The notes: a model not told the origin generated them from the sequence alone. Numbered from the stretch's first letter, positions 50,601-60,598 are shown. The stretch is DNA of 64,000 nucleotides from Syntrophobacteraceae bacterium (GCA_025453975.1 JALOPI010000036.1:1-64000), one strand, 5' to 3'. Numbers and translations are program-made.

Positions 50601-52073
50601 TCAGCCCCAAGAAGCCTTTCTGCGCTTGCTCGATGGCAGGATACCCAGGACCTCCCTGTACTTGGCCACGGTCCTGCGGGCTATGGAGATGTTCTCCTTT
50701 TCGAGGATGCCCACGATATCCTGATCGCTGAACGGCTTGGATGGGTTCTCTTCTTTTATGAGCTGGCGGATGCGCTCCTTAACGCTCTCCGAGGCCACCG
50801 CATCGCCAAGGACGCTATTTATGGAGCTGTTGAAGAAATATTTCAACTCAAAAATCCCGTGCGTCGTGTGCATGTACTTGTTGGCCGTGACCCGGCTGAT
50901 GGTGGATTCGTGCATGCCCACATCCTCGGCGACGTCGCGCAGCACCATGGGCTTGAGATGAGCCACGCCGTTGTCGAAAAAATCCTGCTGCAGCTTCACG
51001 ATGCTGTGGGCCACCCGGTAGAGGGTCCTCTGACGCTGGTGGATGCTCTTGATGAGCCACGCGGCGGCCTTCAGCTTGCCATGGATATAATCCTTGGCGT
51101 CGGTGGGCAGCACCTGGTCCCCGCTCAGGGCCTCCTTGTAGTAGGAGCTGACCCTGAGCTTGGGCATGCCGTCCTCGTTGAGGAGGATCACGTACTCCCC
51201 ATCGACCTTGATGACGTAGAGGTCCGGGCTGACGTATTCGACGGAATCGTCGCTGAAAGCACGCCCCGGCCGTGGATCCAGCTTGAGAATCAGCTCAACC
51301 GCCGCCTTCACCTCCGGTGACGACCGCTTGAGGGCCCGCACCAGCGCCGCGTAATTCTTGCTCTCCAGAAACTGCAGATGATTCCGCAGAATCTCAACCA
51401 CCAGCTCATTGGGCGGGTTGAGATTCCTCGCCTGGATGAGCAGGCACTCCTGCAAATCCCTGGCTGCCACTCCCATGGGCTCGAAAACCTGAATCCGCTC
51501 CAGAACCGCCACAACATCCTCGACCCGTGCCTTGACGGCTTCGGCGATCTCCTCCACCGTCGCGTCCAGGTACCCGTCTCGATTCAGATTTCCGATGATG
51601 TGGACACCAATCTGCTTTTCGAAGTCCGTCATGTGGGACATCCTGAGCTGCCAGGTCAGATGGTCCTCCAGGGAGGCGGGCAGGCTCAGCTTGCTGTCGA
51701 AGGAAGGCCACTCCTTGTTGGGATCCGTCTCCACCACCACCGGGCTCCCGCTGCTGTACTCATCCAGGTAGCCCTCCCAGTCAAAATCCTCACGGACCTT
51801 TTCGATGACTTCCACTTCCTGGAACGCTTCCTGGGCTGGAACCTCACCGTCGGCGGCCAGCGCATCCGCCCCCTCGCCGTCGGTCAAGTCCCCCGCCTCG
51901 GCCATTTCCTCCTGAACCTCCTCGAGAAGCGGGTTGGCCTCCAGCTCCTGGCTGATGGTCTCGAGGAGCTCCAAACGGGAAAGCTGGAGCAGTTTGATCG
52001 CCTGCTGCAGCTGCGGGGTCATGATGAGCTGCTGGCTCAGTCTAAGCTGCTGTTTCAGTTCAAGGGCCGCCAT
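50601..52073 (-). CDS. rpoN: RNA polymerase sigma-54 factor
   Basis: 490 residues. The Gln/Leu-rich activator-binding region I (LKQQLRLSQQLIMTPQLQQ), an acidic region II (EEVQEEMAEAGDLTDGEGAD), core-binding region, helix-turn-helix and the RpoN box ARRTVAKYRE (465-474) are all present. ATG 52073 has AGGA 7 bases upstream; the in-frame GTG at 52079 overlaps that site. It follows lptB by 13 bases. It needs bacterial enhancer-binding proteins, none of which are in this window. Confidence 0.98.
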   Translation of the reverse strand: MAALELKQQLRLSQQLIMTPQLQQAIKLLQLSRLELLETISQELEANPLLEEVQEEMAEAGDLTDGEGADALAADGEVPAQEAFQEVEVIEKVREDFDWEGYLDEYSSGSPVVVETDPNKEWPSFDSKLSLPASLEDHLTWQLRMSHMTDFEKQIGVHIIGNLNRDGYLDATVEEIAEAVKARVEDVVAVLERIQVFEPMGVAARDLQECLLIQARNLNPPNELVVEILRNHLQFLESKNYAALVRALKRSSPEVKAAVELILKLDPRPGRAFSDDSVEYVSPDLYVIKVDGEYVILLNEDGMPKLRVSSYYKEALSGDQVLPTDAKDYIHGKLKAAAWLIKSIHQRQRTLYRVAHSIVKLQQDFFDNGVAHLKPMVLRDVAEDVGMHESTISRVTANKYMHTTHGIFELKYFFNSSINSVLGDAVASESVKERIRQLIKEENPSKPFSDQDIVGILEKENISIARRTVAKYREVLGILPSSKRRKASWG

Positions 52074-52086
52074 GATCACATCCTGA

Positions 52087-52830
52087 TTACGTCAAGCTGA
52101 ATTCATCTCCGAGATAGGTCCTCCGAGCCAGATCGCTTTGAGCGACCGCCACGGGCTCGCCCGCCTCGAGTATCTTTCCTTCATGCATGATATAAGCCCA
52201 ATCGCAGACTTTCAGGGTCTCGCGGACGTTGTGATCGGAAATGAGCACCCCGATTCCCTTGGCCTTGAGGGATCGCACCAGCCCCTGGATCTCGAGGACC
52301 GCCAGCGGATCGATCCCCGCGAAAGGCTCGTCCAGAAGGATGAAGGAAGGCTGCGTCACCAGAGCCCGGGTGATCTCCACCCGGCGCCGCTCGCCCCCAG
52401 ACAGACGATCCGCCCGGTTCCTGGCCAAATGAGCGATGTTCAGCTCCGACAACAGCTCCTCCAGCCGGGACCGTCGCTCTTCCTTCCCCATGTCGAGTGT
52501 TTCCAGGATGGCCATGATGTTTTCTTCGACGGTCAGCCTTCGGAAAACGGACGGCTCCTGGGGCAAATACGTGATCCCCTTCCTCGCCCGAAGGTACATG
52601 GGCATCCCGTTCAAGCTCTCCCCATCCAGCAGGATCGCTCCACCGTCGGGGATGATGATGCCCACGATGCTGTAGAAGGTGGTGGACTTCCCCGCTCCGT
52701 TGGGCCCCAGGAGCCCGACGATCTGCCCCTCCCGCACATCCAGCGTCACATGGTCCACCACGGCACGCCCGTCATACACCTTGAGCAGGTCCCTCACCAC
52801 CAGACTTTTTCCGCCGACCTCCGCCCCCAA
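52087..52830 (-). CDS. lptB: LPS export ABC transporter ATPase
   Basis: Cytoplasmic ATPase of LptB2FG, 247 residues. Walker A GPNGAGKST (42-50), Q-loop LPQEPSVFRRLT, signature LSGGERRR (143-150), Walker B ILLDEPFAGID with Asp167-Glu168, H-loop His200. The start appears to be TTG 52830, preceded by AAAGGAAT and 3 bases after the lptA stop. A GTG about 30 bases further in is an alternative. Genes lptF and lptG are not in the window. Confidence 0.97.
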   Translation of the reverse strand: MGAEVGGKSLVVRDLLKVYDGRAVVDHVTLDVREGQIVGLLGPNGAGKSTTFYSIVGIIIPDGGAILLDGESLNGMPMYLRARKGITYLPQEPSVFRRLTVEENIMAILETLDMGKEERRSRLEELLSELNIAHLARNRADRLSGGERRRVEITRALVTQPSFILLDEPFAGIDPLAVLEIQGLVRSLKAKGIGVLISDHNVRETLKVCDWAYIMHEGKILEAGEPVAVAQSDLARRTYLGDEFSLT

Positions 52831-52833
52831 CAG

Positions 52834-53406
52834 CTATTCCTTTCGAGGATGAAGCACCGCCTGCACCGGCGACGACTCGCCTCCCTCCACCACACTGCGA
52901 CCGTCCGCCAGATAAAGCGTGATGAGCCGCCCCTGCACCTTGTCATCGCCCTGGGACACGACGGGATTTCCAATGAGCACGATCTTCTGCTCGCGGTGAT
53001 AGTATACCGATTTCTCGGAAGTAGCCACCTTCTCGCGCTGAGCGATCCTCACGTCACCTTCAATCTCGATGCGGTCGATCTTCTCCATCATGGAGGAATC
53101 CCCTCCGTCACCCTTGCCGCCCCCAGCGGCATGGACCACCATCCTCCGACCCGTAATGGTGAGATCCTCCTGCTGGATGACGACATGCCCTTCGAAGAGG
53201 ATCGTTCGCTCCTTCTGACTCACTTCCATCCTGTCGCTGGCAATGTTCAGGGGAGCGTCGCTTTTGAGCGGACCCGTCTTCGAGGCAGCCGGCCTGGAAG
53301 CCTTCTTCTCGGCTGCATGCCCCCAAACCGGAATGGAGACCAGGGCCAGGACCATCAGCCCCGCCAGCCATACTCGCATCACACGCCTATCCACAGTGGA
53401 TACCAT
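52834..53406 (-). CDS. lptA: Periplasmic LPS-bridge protein LptA (OstA-like)
   Basis: 190 residues from ATG 53406, after GGAGGAGG. Signal peptide (RVMRVWLAGLMVLALVSIP, cleavage near 31-32), a low-complexity KASRPAASKTGPLK linker, then the beta-jellyroll: LNIASDRMEVSQKERTILFEG, the DLTITGRRMVVH strand, IEIEGDVRIAQREKVATSEK and VQGRLITLYLADGRSVV. It carries LPS across the periplasm between LptC and LptD. It lies in the standard order lptC-lptA-lptB-rpoN. Confidence 0.95.
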   Translation of the reverse strand: MVSTVDRRVMRVWLAGLMVLALVSIPVWGHAAEKKASRPAASKTGPLKSDAPLNIASDRMEVSQKERTILFEGHVVIQQEDLTITGRRMVVHAAGGGKGDGGDSSMMEKIDRIEIEGDVRIAQREKVATSEKSVYYHREQKIVLIGNPVVSQGDDKVQGRLITLYLADGRSVVEGGESSPVQAVLHPRKE

Positions 53407-53437
53407 GGGACCTCCTCCGCATGGGCTCCCGGGCCCA

Positions 53438-54019
53438 TCATCTCCCCTCAACCGACAGAGCATTGACTCGCGCGCGAACCTCACCTTCCACCAGCCCCCT
53501 GCGCTCGGGTATCCGATACTCCCATCGACGACCCGTCAGATTGAGATCGGGCCCCCTCACCTCGATGGGCTCCACGGAACGGATCAGCCTTCCTTGATGC
53601 TCGTAATACGCCCTCTGGCTCAGAAGCTCATACCCTCGAGGGACGGTCGCCCGCACGTCATTCCACAGCTCGATGTCCTTGGAGCCGGCGTATAGCGCCC
53701 CTTCCCCACTCTCCAGATAGACCTCGCCACCATCATCCAGAAAAAACGTCAAATGAACGGACCTCAGGAGCGTCTTCTGCTCCGCCTGATAGTAGGTCGC
53801 CTCCGTAGCCCTGAGGGCCCAAAGGCGCCTGCCTTCCTGCATCTCGATATATTCCATGTCCGACAGCTTCATGTCGGCTTCAACGGATTCGCTCACCTGC
53901 TCCATGCGCTGATCCTTCTGAACCACGCCTTTCCAGACGGCAAGGACCAGCAGCCCACTCGTCGCCAGGGCGATGACAAGCAGCAGAAAACGGAAGAGCT
54001 TCCCGGAGCTTGAACCCAT
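53438..54019 (-). CDS. lptC: LPS export protein LptC
   Basis: 193 residues. One N-terminal membrane helix (about 9-29, FRFLLLVIALATSGLLVLAV), then the periplasmic jellyroll with YIEMQEGRRLWALRATEATYYQ, SVHLTFFLDDGGEVYLESGEG and SQRAYYEHQGRLIRSVEPIEV. It passes LPS from LptBFG to LptA. The ribosome site is weak. A 346-base gap to kdsC suggests its own promoter. It is 31 bases before lptA. Confidence 0.93.
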   Translation of the reverse strand: MGSSSGKLFRFLLLVIALATSGLLVLAVWKGVVQKDQRMEQVSESVEADMKLSDMEYIEMQEGRRLWALRATEATYYQAEQKTLLRSVHLTFFLDDGGEVYLESGEGALYAGSKDIELWNDVRATVPRGYELLSQRAYYEHQGRLIRSVEPIEVRGPDLNLTGRRWEYRIPERRGLVEGEVRARVNALSVEGR

Positions 54020-54365
54020 ATGGGAATACCACGCTCAACGCCCTTGGCACTCACCTCGACGGGGCGAATGGAGGGCTATGGAGATTTTTACAGACATATC
54101 CATATCTTACAATTCAAAGACAGTTTAACATGCAACAGGTATGCCTGTAAAGGGTTATTCGCCGCCGAAAACAGATGGGACTGAAGGGAAGCTGGACTCG
54201 ATGAGGCTGAAACACTTCAATTTCAAGGCTCTTACACACTGTCCCATTCCGCGGAAACCGCTTGCGCCAGCGAACGACCTTTCGCCCCATCGATCCGCGG
54301 AAGCGAGGATTTTGACCTTCAACGCACATGAGCGCGGCGCGGAATGACAAGGGGCGTCACCACAC
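54020..54365. other. 346-base gap upstream of lptC, probable promoter region
   Basis: AT-richer than its surroundings. On the minus strand TTTACA and, 17 bases on, TTAAAC form a weak promoter candidate (about 54126-54154) reading toward lptC. Short open frames here have no ribosome sites. No hairpin with a T-run follows kdsC. Confidence 0.45.
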
Positions 54366-54902
54366 TCAATCCCGAAAGTAGCGATCGGTCACCCGAGACC
54401 ACAGCCCCTGAGCCTGAAGGATCATCTCACACACTTCCCGGCACGCACCGCGCCCCCCGCCCAACCGCGTCACGTGATGGGCGTGGGGCCACACATGAGG
54501 CGATGCGTTGGGAACGGAGACCGCGAAGCCCACCCGCCGCATGACGGGAATATCGATGAGATCATCCCCCATGTAGCCGATCTCGTGATCGCCCAGCCCC
54601 GTCTCGGCGCGAATCCCATCATAGGCTTCCATCTTCACGATGGCCCCCTGGTGGACCCGCCGGATGCCGAGCCCCGCGGCTCTCTGGTCCACCGCCCGGC
54701 AGGATCGCCCCGTGATGAGCGCCACTTCCAACCCCGCACGCTGCAAAAGCTTGATGCCGTGTCCGTCCTGAACATCGAACACCTTGAGCTCCGAGCCGTC
54801 GTCGTGGTAGACGATGCGACCGTCGGTCAGCACGCCGTCGACATCGAAAATCATCAATCGCAGGGGAAGGATACGGGACCGAAGGGCTTCATCCAGATCC
54901 AT
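54366..54902 (-). CDS. kdsC: 3-deoxy-D-manno-octulosonate 8-phosphate phosphatase
   Basis: HAD-superfamily phosphatase of Kdo synthesis, 178 residues. Asp20 and Asp22 in MIFDVDGVLTDG are the catalytic pair; LITGRSCRAVDQRAAGLGI, then YMGDDLIDIPVMRRVGFAVSV complete the HAD motifs. ATG 54902 is preceded by AAAGG; the same frame runs on through the kdsA region as a shadow, not a fusion. It is 47 bases after kdsA and supplies Kdo for LPS together with the lpt genes that follow. Confidence 0.96.
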   Translation of the reverse strand: MDLDEALRSRILPLRLMIFDVDGVLTDGRIVYHDDGSELKVFDVQDGHGIKLLQRAGLEVALITGRSCRAVDQRAAGLGIRRVHQGAIVKMEAYDGIRAETGLGDHEIGYMGDDLIDIPVMRRVGFAVSVPNASPHVWPHAHHVTRLGGGRGACREVCEMILQAQGLWSRVTDRYFRD

Positions 54903-54949
54903 TTCATTCAACCTTTCTCCAGAAGCTCCGGCAGCCCGGCCCTCGCCCG

Positions 54950-55786
54950 TCACGGCATGCCATCCCGCGGCCCGGAGCGGACCTGACGGTAGATGGCCGC
55001 CAGCATGGCCAGCAGCGGAGGAACGTCGCTCAGGCGCAGTGAATTGGGTCCGTCGCACAGGGCGTGATCGGGATCCTCGTGGACCTCGAGGAACACGCCG
55101 TGGGCTCCCGCCGCCACGGCCGCTCGAGCCAGAGGCGCCACAAACTGCCGCTGGCCGCCGGAAGCCGCACCCCGGCCACCCGGAAGCTGCACGCTGTGGG
55201 TGGCATCGAACACCACCGGAAAGCCCCACTCCCCCATGATGGACAGCGAGCGCATGTCGACGACCAAGTTGTTGTAGCCGAAAAACGTCCCCCGTTCGGT
55301 CAGCAGAATCTGGTCGTTCCCGGTTTGCCGAACCTTGGAAATGACCTGAGCCATGTCCCACGGGGCCAGGAACTGGCCCTTTTTGATGTTGACCGGCTTT
55401 CCCGTCCGCCCCGCCGCCAGCAGCAGGTCCGTCTGGCGTGCCAGGAACGCGGGAATCTGCAGGATGTCGACCACCTCCGCGGCTCGAGCCGCCTCGAGGG
55501 CACCGTGCACATCCGTCAGGACAGGCACTCCGATCTCCCGGCGCACCCGGCCCAGGATCTCCAGGCCGCGTTCGATTCCCGGCCCCCGGAAGGATTCGAT
55601 GGACGTTCGGTTTGCCTTGTCGTACGAGCTTTTGAAGACATACGGTATGCCGAGGGCGCCGCATGCCTCCGCCATGAAGCGAGCCGCCCCCAGGGCGGAC
55701 TCCTCGCCTTCGATGACACATGGACCCGCGATCACGAAGAAACAGTCCCTCGATATGCGCTGCCCTGCAAGGTCAATGTCCGTCAT
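54950..55786 (-). CDS. kdsA: 3-deoxy-8-phosphooctulonate synthase
   Basis: Condenses PEP with arabinose 5-phosphate, 278 residues. Motifs: [78 protein letters not shown] and [13 protein letters not shown]. Cys23 in GPCVIE suggests the metal-dependent subclass may apply, but the second metal ligands were not checked. It is 23 bases after pyrG and before kdsC, so CTP synthesis and Kdo synthesis, both needed for CMP-Kdo, share a transcript. Confidence 0.97.
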   Translation of the reverse strand: MTDIDLAGQRISRDCFFVIAGPCVIEGEESALGAARFMAEACGALGIPYVFKSSYDKANRTSIESFRGPGIERGLEILGRVRREIGVPVLTDVHGALEAARAAEVVDILQIPAFLARQTDLLLAAGRTGKPVNIKKGQFLAPWDMAQVISKVRQTGNDQILLTERGTFFGYNNLVVDMRSLSIMGEWGFPVVFDATHSVQLPGGRGAASGGQRQFVAPLARAAVAAGAHGVFLEVHEDPDHALCDGPNSLRLSDVPPLLAMLAAIYRQVRSGPRDGMP

Positions 55787-55809
55787 GGTCCAATTCCCCG
55801 CCGATCATC

Positions 55810-57477
55810 TCACCCGCACTCCTTGGAGCGCTCCGGGCTCTTGCGCCGCGCCTCTTCCAGAGCCGCCCCCACGAAGGCCTTGAAGAGCGGGTGGGGCTCC
55901 ATGGGGCGCGATTTGAACTCCGGGTGGAACTGACAGCCGAGAAACCAGGGATGATCGGACAGCTCCACGATCTCCACCAGGTTTCGATCGGGGGAAAGCC
56001 CCGTGAATCGCAGGCCCTTCTCGGCCAGCAGCTCCCGGTACTCGTTGTTGAACTCATAGCGATGGCGATGCCGCTCCGAGATCTCCGCGCGGCCGTAGGC
56101 TCGAGCCGCCTGGCTGTCGGACTCGAGGTGGCACGGATAGGCCCCGAGGCGCATGGTCCCCCCGAAGTCCGACGACTCATCGCGACGGATCACCCGGTTG
56201 TTCTTGTAGTCGAACCACTCCCGCATGAGGAAAATGACCGGGTGGGGCGTGTGCTTGTCGAACTCCATGCTATGAGCTTTTTCGAGGCCGGCGATGTGGC
56301 GGGAAAGCTCCACCGTGGCCAGCTGCATGCCGAGGCAGATGCCGAAAAACGGGATCCTGCTCTCCCGCGCATACTGGATCGCCTTGATCTTTCCCTCGAT
56401 CCCCCTTTGCCCGAAACCGCCCGGAACGAGGATGCCGTCAGCCCCCTCGATGAGGGCTTCGCCACCCTCTTTCTCGACGTTTTCGGAATCGACGAAATCC
56501 AGGACAACCCTCGCTCCGTGAGCCACACCCCCGTGCACCAGCGCTTCGTTGAGGCTCTTATAGGACTCGGTGAGATCGATATATTTTCCCACGATGGCGA
56601 TTCGTGCCTCGTGCACCGGCTCCTTGAAACGCCGGACCAGCTCCTCCCACTGGCTCAGCAGCGGGGCGCGCGTCCAGATGTTGAGCAGCCGCACGATTTT
56701 TTCGTCCAGCCCTTCCTGGTGAAACAGGAGCGGCACCTCGTAGATGCAGTCCACATCCTGGGCCGTGATGACGGCGTCGGGCTCCACGTTGCAGAAATGG
56801 GCGATCTTGGCCTTGATCTCCGGGGGCAGGACCTTCTCGGTCCGGCACAGCAGAATATCCGGCTGGATGCCGATTCCCAGCAATTCCTTGACGCTGTGCT
56901 GGGTCGGCTTGGTTTTGACCTCGCCCGAAACCTTCAGGTAAGGCACCAGGGTCACATGGATGTAGATGGCGTTCTCACGGCCCACGTCATTCCGAAACTG
57001 GCGGATGGCCTCAAGGAAGGGAAGGCTTTCGATATCCCCGACGGTCCCGCCGATCTCCACGATGAGGATGTCCACATCGTCCACGGCCCCGCGAATGCAG
57101 GCCTTGATCTCGTCCGTGACGTGCGGAATCACCTGGACGGTCCCCCCCAGGTAGTCGCCGCGGCGCTCCTTGGTGATCACGGAATAATAAATGCTGCCGG
57201 AAGTGTAGTTGTTCTTCTTGGACATCCTCGCGTGGGTGAAGCGCTCGTAGTGGCCCAGGTCGAGATCCGTTTCGGCCCCGTCATCCGTGACGAAAACTTC
57301 CCCGTGCTGGAAGGGGTTCATGGTGCCGGGATCGACGTTGATGTAAGGGTCCAGCTTCTGAATGGAAACGCGCAGTCCGCGGCTTTCCATGAGGGATCCG
57401 ATGGACGCGGCGGCCAGCCCTTTCCCGAGGGACGAAAGTACCCCGCCTGTGATGAAAATGAATTTCGGCTGTCGCAA
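55810..57477 (-). CDS. pyrG: CTP synthase
   Basis: Aminates UTP to CTP, 555 residues. N-terminal amidoligase: [43 protein letters not shown] and [12 protein letters not shown]. The C-terminal amidotransferase has nucleophile Cys381 ([11 protein letters not shown]) and [10 protein letters not shown] with the His-Glu pair. The initiation codon is TTG 57477 with GGAGAAGG upstream. It is first of pyrG-kdsA-kdsC behind a strong promoter. Confidence 0.98.
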   Translation of the reverse strand: MRQPKFIFITGGVLSSLGKGLAAASIGSLMESRGLRVSIQKLDPYINVDPGTMNPFQHGEVFVTDDGAETDLDLGHYERFTHARMSKKNNYTSGSIYYSVITKERRGDYLGGTVQVIPHVTDEIKACIRGAVDDVDILIVEIGGTVGDIESLPFLEAIRQFRNDVGRENAIYIHVTLVPYLKVSGEVKTKPTQHSVKELLGIGIQPDILLCRTEKVLPPEIKAKIAHFCNVEPDAVITAQDVDCIYEVPLLFHQEGLDEKIVRLLNIWTRAPLLSQWEELVRRFKEPVHEARIAIVGKYIDLTESYKSLNEALVHGGVAHGARVVLDFVDSENVEKEGGEALIEGADGILVPGGFGQRGIEGKIKAIQYARESRIPFFGICLGMQLATVELSRHIAGLEKAHSMEFDKHTPHPVIFLMREWFDYKNNRVIRRDESSDFGGTMRLGAYPCHLESDSQAARAYGRAEISERHRHRYEFNNEYRELLAEKGLRFTGLSPDRNLVEIVELSDHPWFLGCQFHPEFKSRPMEPHPLFKAFVGAALEEARRKSPERSKECG

Positions 57478-57540
57478 GGCACCTTCTCCGTTCCATGGGC
57501 AATATCACGACTTTCCGCCTCGAATGCCTACCCCTCCTGA

Positions 57541-57580
57541 CCTTGGGGGGCGAGTATAGCAGAAGGCCCCCCAAAGTCAA
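57541..57580 (-). promoter_or_regulatory. Promoter of pyrG embedded in a palindrome
   Basis: On the minus strand TTGACT (57575-57580), 16-base spacer and TATACT (57553-57558) with an extended TGC before it. The spacer start and the initial transcribed region are complementary (CTTTGGGGGGC with GCCCCCCAAGG, 57541-57551 and 57566-57576), so the start region begins CGCCCCCCAAGG. It reads toward pyrG, whose start is about 65 bases on. Confidence 0.75.
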
Positions 57581-57884
57581 ACGAGGCCCGACGTGGGATG
57601 GCCGTATGCGACGAGGCGGCAGGAGGGGGGTGATCCGCGGCGTCACCCTCCCATTCACCCCGCGTCTCCCGGCCACCTCCTCACCACGCCATGCCAACCC
57701 GGCATCTCCCCCCATGATTTTGCAATGTCAAACAGGGTGCGGGTTTGTGGAACTTTCCTCTTGCATTCCGTTTCGTTCTCGCATAGGTTGCGAGAGGAGT
57801 TATGGGAAACCTTTGCGAGCTCCAAGATCGAGCTCCGCACCCGAATTCTCGCTACCATATATCAGCTGCGCAGGGGAGCTTTCG

Positions 57885-58493
57885 GTGATAGTCCGCCATT
57901 GGATGACAACCAGCATTGTGACCATCCACAAGGAAGCGTCCATACAAGAAGCGCTGGGCATCATGAAGCAGGGGTCCATTCGGCACCTGCCGGTCGTGGA
58001 TGCCGAGCAGCAGCTTGTGGGCTGGGTGACAGACGCGGATCTGCGGGGCGTTCTCATCGCCTCGATGCTGGAGGAGCTCTCCCTCGAAGACGTCATGGTC
58101 CGGAAACCCCACAAGGCGACACCGGATATGCCCCTGGAAGAGGCTGCTCGGCTCATCCTCTCGAAAAAAATCGGCGGGCTCCCCGTGGTCGAAAACGGCA
58201 AGCTGGTAGGTGTCATCACGGTAGTGGACATTCTGTCGGCATTCATCACGGTGCTGGGCATGCTGGACAGCTCCTCCCGTGTGGATGTCAAGGTTTCCTC
58301 GTCTGCCGGTCCCCTGGACGAGATCACGCGCCTGGTCCGGAAGGGACAGGGCGAGGTGATCAGCATTTGTCATTTGTCGGCGGTAGAAGGTCCAGATCGA
58401 GTTTATTCGCTCAGACTGAAGAAATGCGATCTGAAGCCCATTGTGGACGAACTCAAGAAGCACGGGTTTGAAGTGGTGGCTTCAAGCCCTTAG
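57885..58493 (+). CDS. CBS-pair protein with C-terminal ACT-like domain
   Basis: 202 residues from GTG 57885, 5-6 bases after AGGGGAG; this gives the family N-terminus IVRHWMTTSIVTIHK. Two CBS motifs (SIRHLPVVDAEQQLVGWVTDADL, near 30-55, and KIGGLPVVENGKLVGVITVVDIL, near 95-120) form an adenosyl-ligand-binding pair. The C-terminal about 65 residues (SRVDVKVSSSAGPLDEITRLV) look ACT-like. Such stand-alone proteins are usually energy- or nucleotide-sensing regulators; the partner is unknown. Divergent from pyrG across a 407-base space. Confidence 0.87.
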   Translation: MIVRHWMTTSIVTIHKEASIQEALGIMKQGSIRHLPVVDAEQQLVGWVTDADLRGVLIASMLEELSLEDVMVRKPHKATPDMPLEEAARLILSKKIGGLPVVENGKLVGVITVVDILSAFITVLGMLDSSSRVDVKVSSSAGPLDEITRLVRKGQGEVISICHLSAVEGPDRVYSLRLKKCDLKPIVDELKKHGFEVVASSP

Positions 58494-58884
58494 TTCTTGC
58501 GGACCTTCCATGTGAAGCAAAGCAGAGCAGTGGAGTCCGGAGACTCTCGCCCAGACGCGCTTCGAGCGGGCGCTGTCGAGCGCCGCGCCTCACCGGACTT
58601 GCTGGCTCCCCATGCGCGCCGTCCAACCCCGAGCTCTCATTCACGTGGCATCTGGTACGACCTTGAAACAGGATCATCGAGAAAGTGCGACCGTCTTCCC
58701 TGAAGGACCTTGCCGGATTTTCAGCCGTCGCGATCCATCCGGCGGTCTGGAGGACATGCGAAAGGAGGTGGCCCAGAGACAGTCAAGGCTTTTGAAGGTC
58801 CCTTGCCATCGGGTCGCACGACCAAGTTGTCTGCTGCAGCGGTCACCATTGGCTCACATCAAGAACACATAGGAGGGATTCAGG
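58494..58884. other. 391-base gap upstream of the benzoate-CoA-ligase-family gene
   Basis: No gene seen. The frames are short and without ribosome sites except the AGGAGGG belonging to the ligase gene. It presumably holds that operon's promoter, but no clear -35/-10 pair was found. Confidence 0.5.
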
Positions 58885-60522
58885 ATGGGTAAGATACCGG
58901 AGAATTACATTCCACCGAGAGACACCTGGCCGGAGTACATTGTTCCCCAAGAGTTCGCCAATCTTCCCGCCGAGCTCAATATTGCGGAGTTCCTGCTCGA
59001 CCGGCACGTTCGGGAAGGCAGGGGCGACAACGCCGCCATCAAGTTCATGGACAAGACGATCTCCTATGCTCAGCTCCAGCAGATGGTCAACAAGTTCGGC
59101 AACGCCCTCAAGGACTCGGGTGTCGAGTCCCAGGACCGGGTCGGGATCCGGCTCGTCAACTCGCCCCAGGCCATCGTGGCTGTTTTCGCCATCGAAAAGA
59201 TCGGAGCCATTCCCGTCCCCACGTCGCCTCTCTGGTCCGGTGAGGAAGTGGCCTTCGTGGCCAACAACGCCGAGATGAGATATTTCATCGTCAACGCCCC
59301 TCTCATGGACGCCGTGACCAAGGCAAAGCCGGATTTCAAGCACGGCACGAAGGTGATCGTCATCGGCGGCAAGCCCGACGAGGTGAAGGCCGGCGGCGAC
59401 CAGGTGTTCGAAGAGATGATGGAGAAGGGGTCCCCGAATCTCGAGCCCACCATGCTCAAGGCCGATGATGTGGGAATCATCCTCTACACTTCGGGGACGA
59501 CCGGAATGCCCAAAGGGTGCATCCACTTCGTGCGTCCCGTCATCATCGAGGCGCAGATCGTCAACAAATACGTCTACAAGCTGGCGCCCGGCGACACCCT
59601 GGGCGGCGCCGCGCCCGTTTCCTTCGCGGCCGGCTTCGGCACCTTCACGCTCCTGCCCTTCGAGGGGGGAGCGGCCATCTCCCTGATTCCCAAGTTCACG
59701 CCGCAGGAGATGATGGATCTCATTTCCAAGCACAAGATCACCATCATGACGGGGCTTCCCACGGCCTATCGCGGTCTCATGAAGTTCCCGGATTTCAAGA
59801 AATACGACATCAGCTCGGTCCGGATGTACACCTCGGGCGGCGACGCCCTGGGCGCCGAAACTCTCGAGGCCTGGAGAGCCCTCACCGGCAAGCCCATCTG
59901 GGAAGGTCTGGGAGGGACCGAAATGCTCCACCTCGTCACCTCCAACACCATGAACCCCGAGCCCGTTCCCAATTCCATTGGCAAGGCCCTCCCGGGTGTC
60001 GTGGTCAGGGTCGTGGATGCCGAGGGCAAGGATTGCAAGCCGGGCGAGATCGGAAGCATGCAGCTCAAGGGAGCCTCGGGAAGCCTTTACTGGAAGCCCT
60101 ATGAGGACAACGAGAAGCTGCTCAAGTCCCAGAAGAAGGGTGTCGTCAACGGCTGGAACCAGATGGGCGATGCGGTCTTCATGAATGAGGATGGCAACAT
60201 CTTCTTCGTTTCCCGTGAAGACGACATGATCAAGAGCTCCGGCTATCGAATCGGCCCCGCGGAAGTCGAGGAAGCCATCGCCAAGCATCCGGCCGTTGCC
60301 GATGTCGGCGTCGTGGGCGTTCCCGACCCCGACAAGGGACAGATCACCAAGGCCGTGCTGGTTCTGAAGCCAGGCTTCGAGGGAGGCGACAAGCTGACCG
60401 ATGAGCTGAAGGAGTTCTTGAAGGAGCACATCGCCATCTACAAGCTCCCGCGGGTGTTCGAGTTTGTGAGCGAATTGCCGCGTACGCCCACCGGCAAGCT
60501 CTTACGGCGCAAGCTGCGCTAG
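58885..60522 (+). CDS. Benzoate/2-aminobenzoate-CoA-ligase-family AMP-forming acyl-CoA synthetase
   Basis: 545 residues. ATP loop ILYTSGTTGMPKGCIH near residues 198-213, GTFTLLPFEGGAAI, RMYTSGGDALGAE, WEGLGGTEMLHL, GRVV-type motif as VVVRVVDAEGKD, hinge SREDDMIKSSGYRIGPAEVEEAI and catalytic Lys538 in TPTGKLLRRKLR. The HFVRPV and GCIH region and the N-terminal PPRDTWPEYIVP resemble benzoate-CoA-ligase relatives. Upstream AGGAGGG. A metallo-beta-lactamase-like gene and Liv transporter genes follow, fitting uptake and activation of an aryl or acyl acid. The substrate is unproven. Confidence 0.9.
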   Translation: MGKIPENYIPPRDTWPEYIVPQEFANLPAELNIAEFLLDRHVREGRGDNAAIKFMDKTISYAQLQQMVNKFGNALKDSGVESQDRVGIRLVNSPQAIVAVFAIEKIGAIPVPTSPLWSGEEVAFVANNAEMRYFIVNAPLMDAVTKAKPDFKHGTKVIVIGGKPDEVKAGGDQVFEEMMEKGSPNLEPTMLKADDVGIILYTSGTTGMPKGCIHFVRPVIIEAQIVNKYVYKLAPGDTLGGAAPVSFAAGFGTFTLLPFEGGAAISLIPKFTPQEMMDLISKHKITIMTGLPTAYRGLMKFPDFKKYDISSVRMYTSGGDALGAETLEAWRALTGKPIWEGLGGTEMLHLVTSNTMNPEPVPNSIGKALPGVVVRVVDAEGKDCKPGEIGSMQLKGASGSLYWKPYEDNEKLLKSQKKGVVNGWNQMGDAVFMNEDGNIFFVSREDDMIKSSGYRIGPAEVEEAIAKHPAVADVGVVGVPDPDKGQITKAVLVLKPGFEGGDKLTDELKEFLKEHIAIYKLPRVFEFVSELPRTPTGKLLRRKLR

Positions 60523-60553
60523 GAGCGCGTCGGCAGGAAGATCGTTGTGAGAC

Positions 60554-60580
60554 CATACCCCCGCCCCGAGCGGGGGTATG
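60554..60580 (+). terminator. 11-bp perfect hairpin after the CoA ligase gene
   Basis: CATACCCCCGC pairs exactly with GCGGGGGTATG (60554-60564 with 60570-60580) around a 5-base loop. Only a weak T-tract (CATTTCG) follows, and the next ribosome site is 9 bases on, so it could be a partial terminator, an mRNA 3' stabiliser or a translation-shaping element. Confidence 0.45.
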
Positions 60581-60598
60581 CATTTCGTGGAGGTGGAC

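Noticed and set aside
54366-55721. A fused KdsA-KdsC protein in one frame
   Set aside because: The kdsC frame is only accidentally open through kdsA, whose real motifs are in another frame; each gene has its own start.
58843-60429. A 528-codon minus-strand frame under the CoA ligase
   Set aside because: Antisense shadow; the plus-strand frame carries all AMP-ligase motifs.
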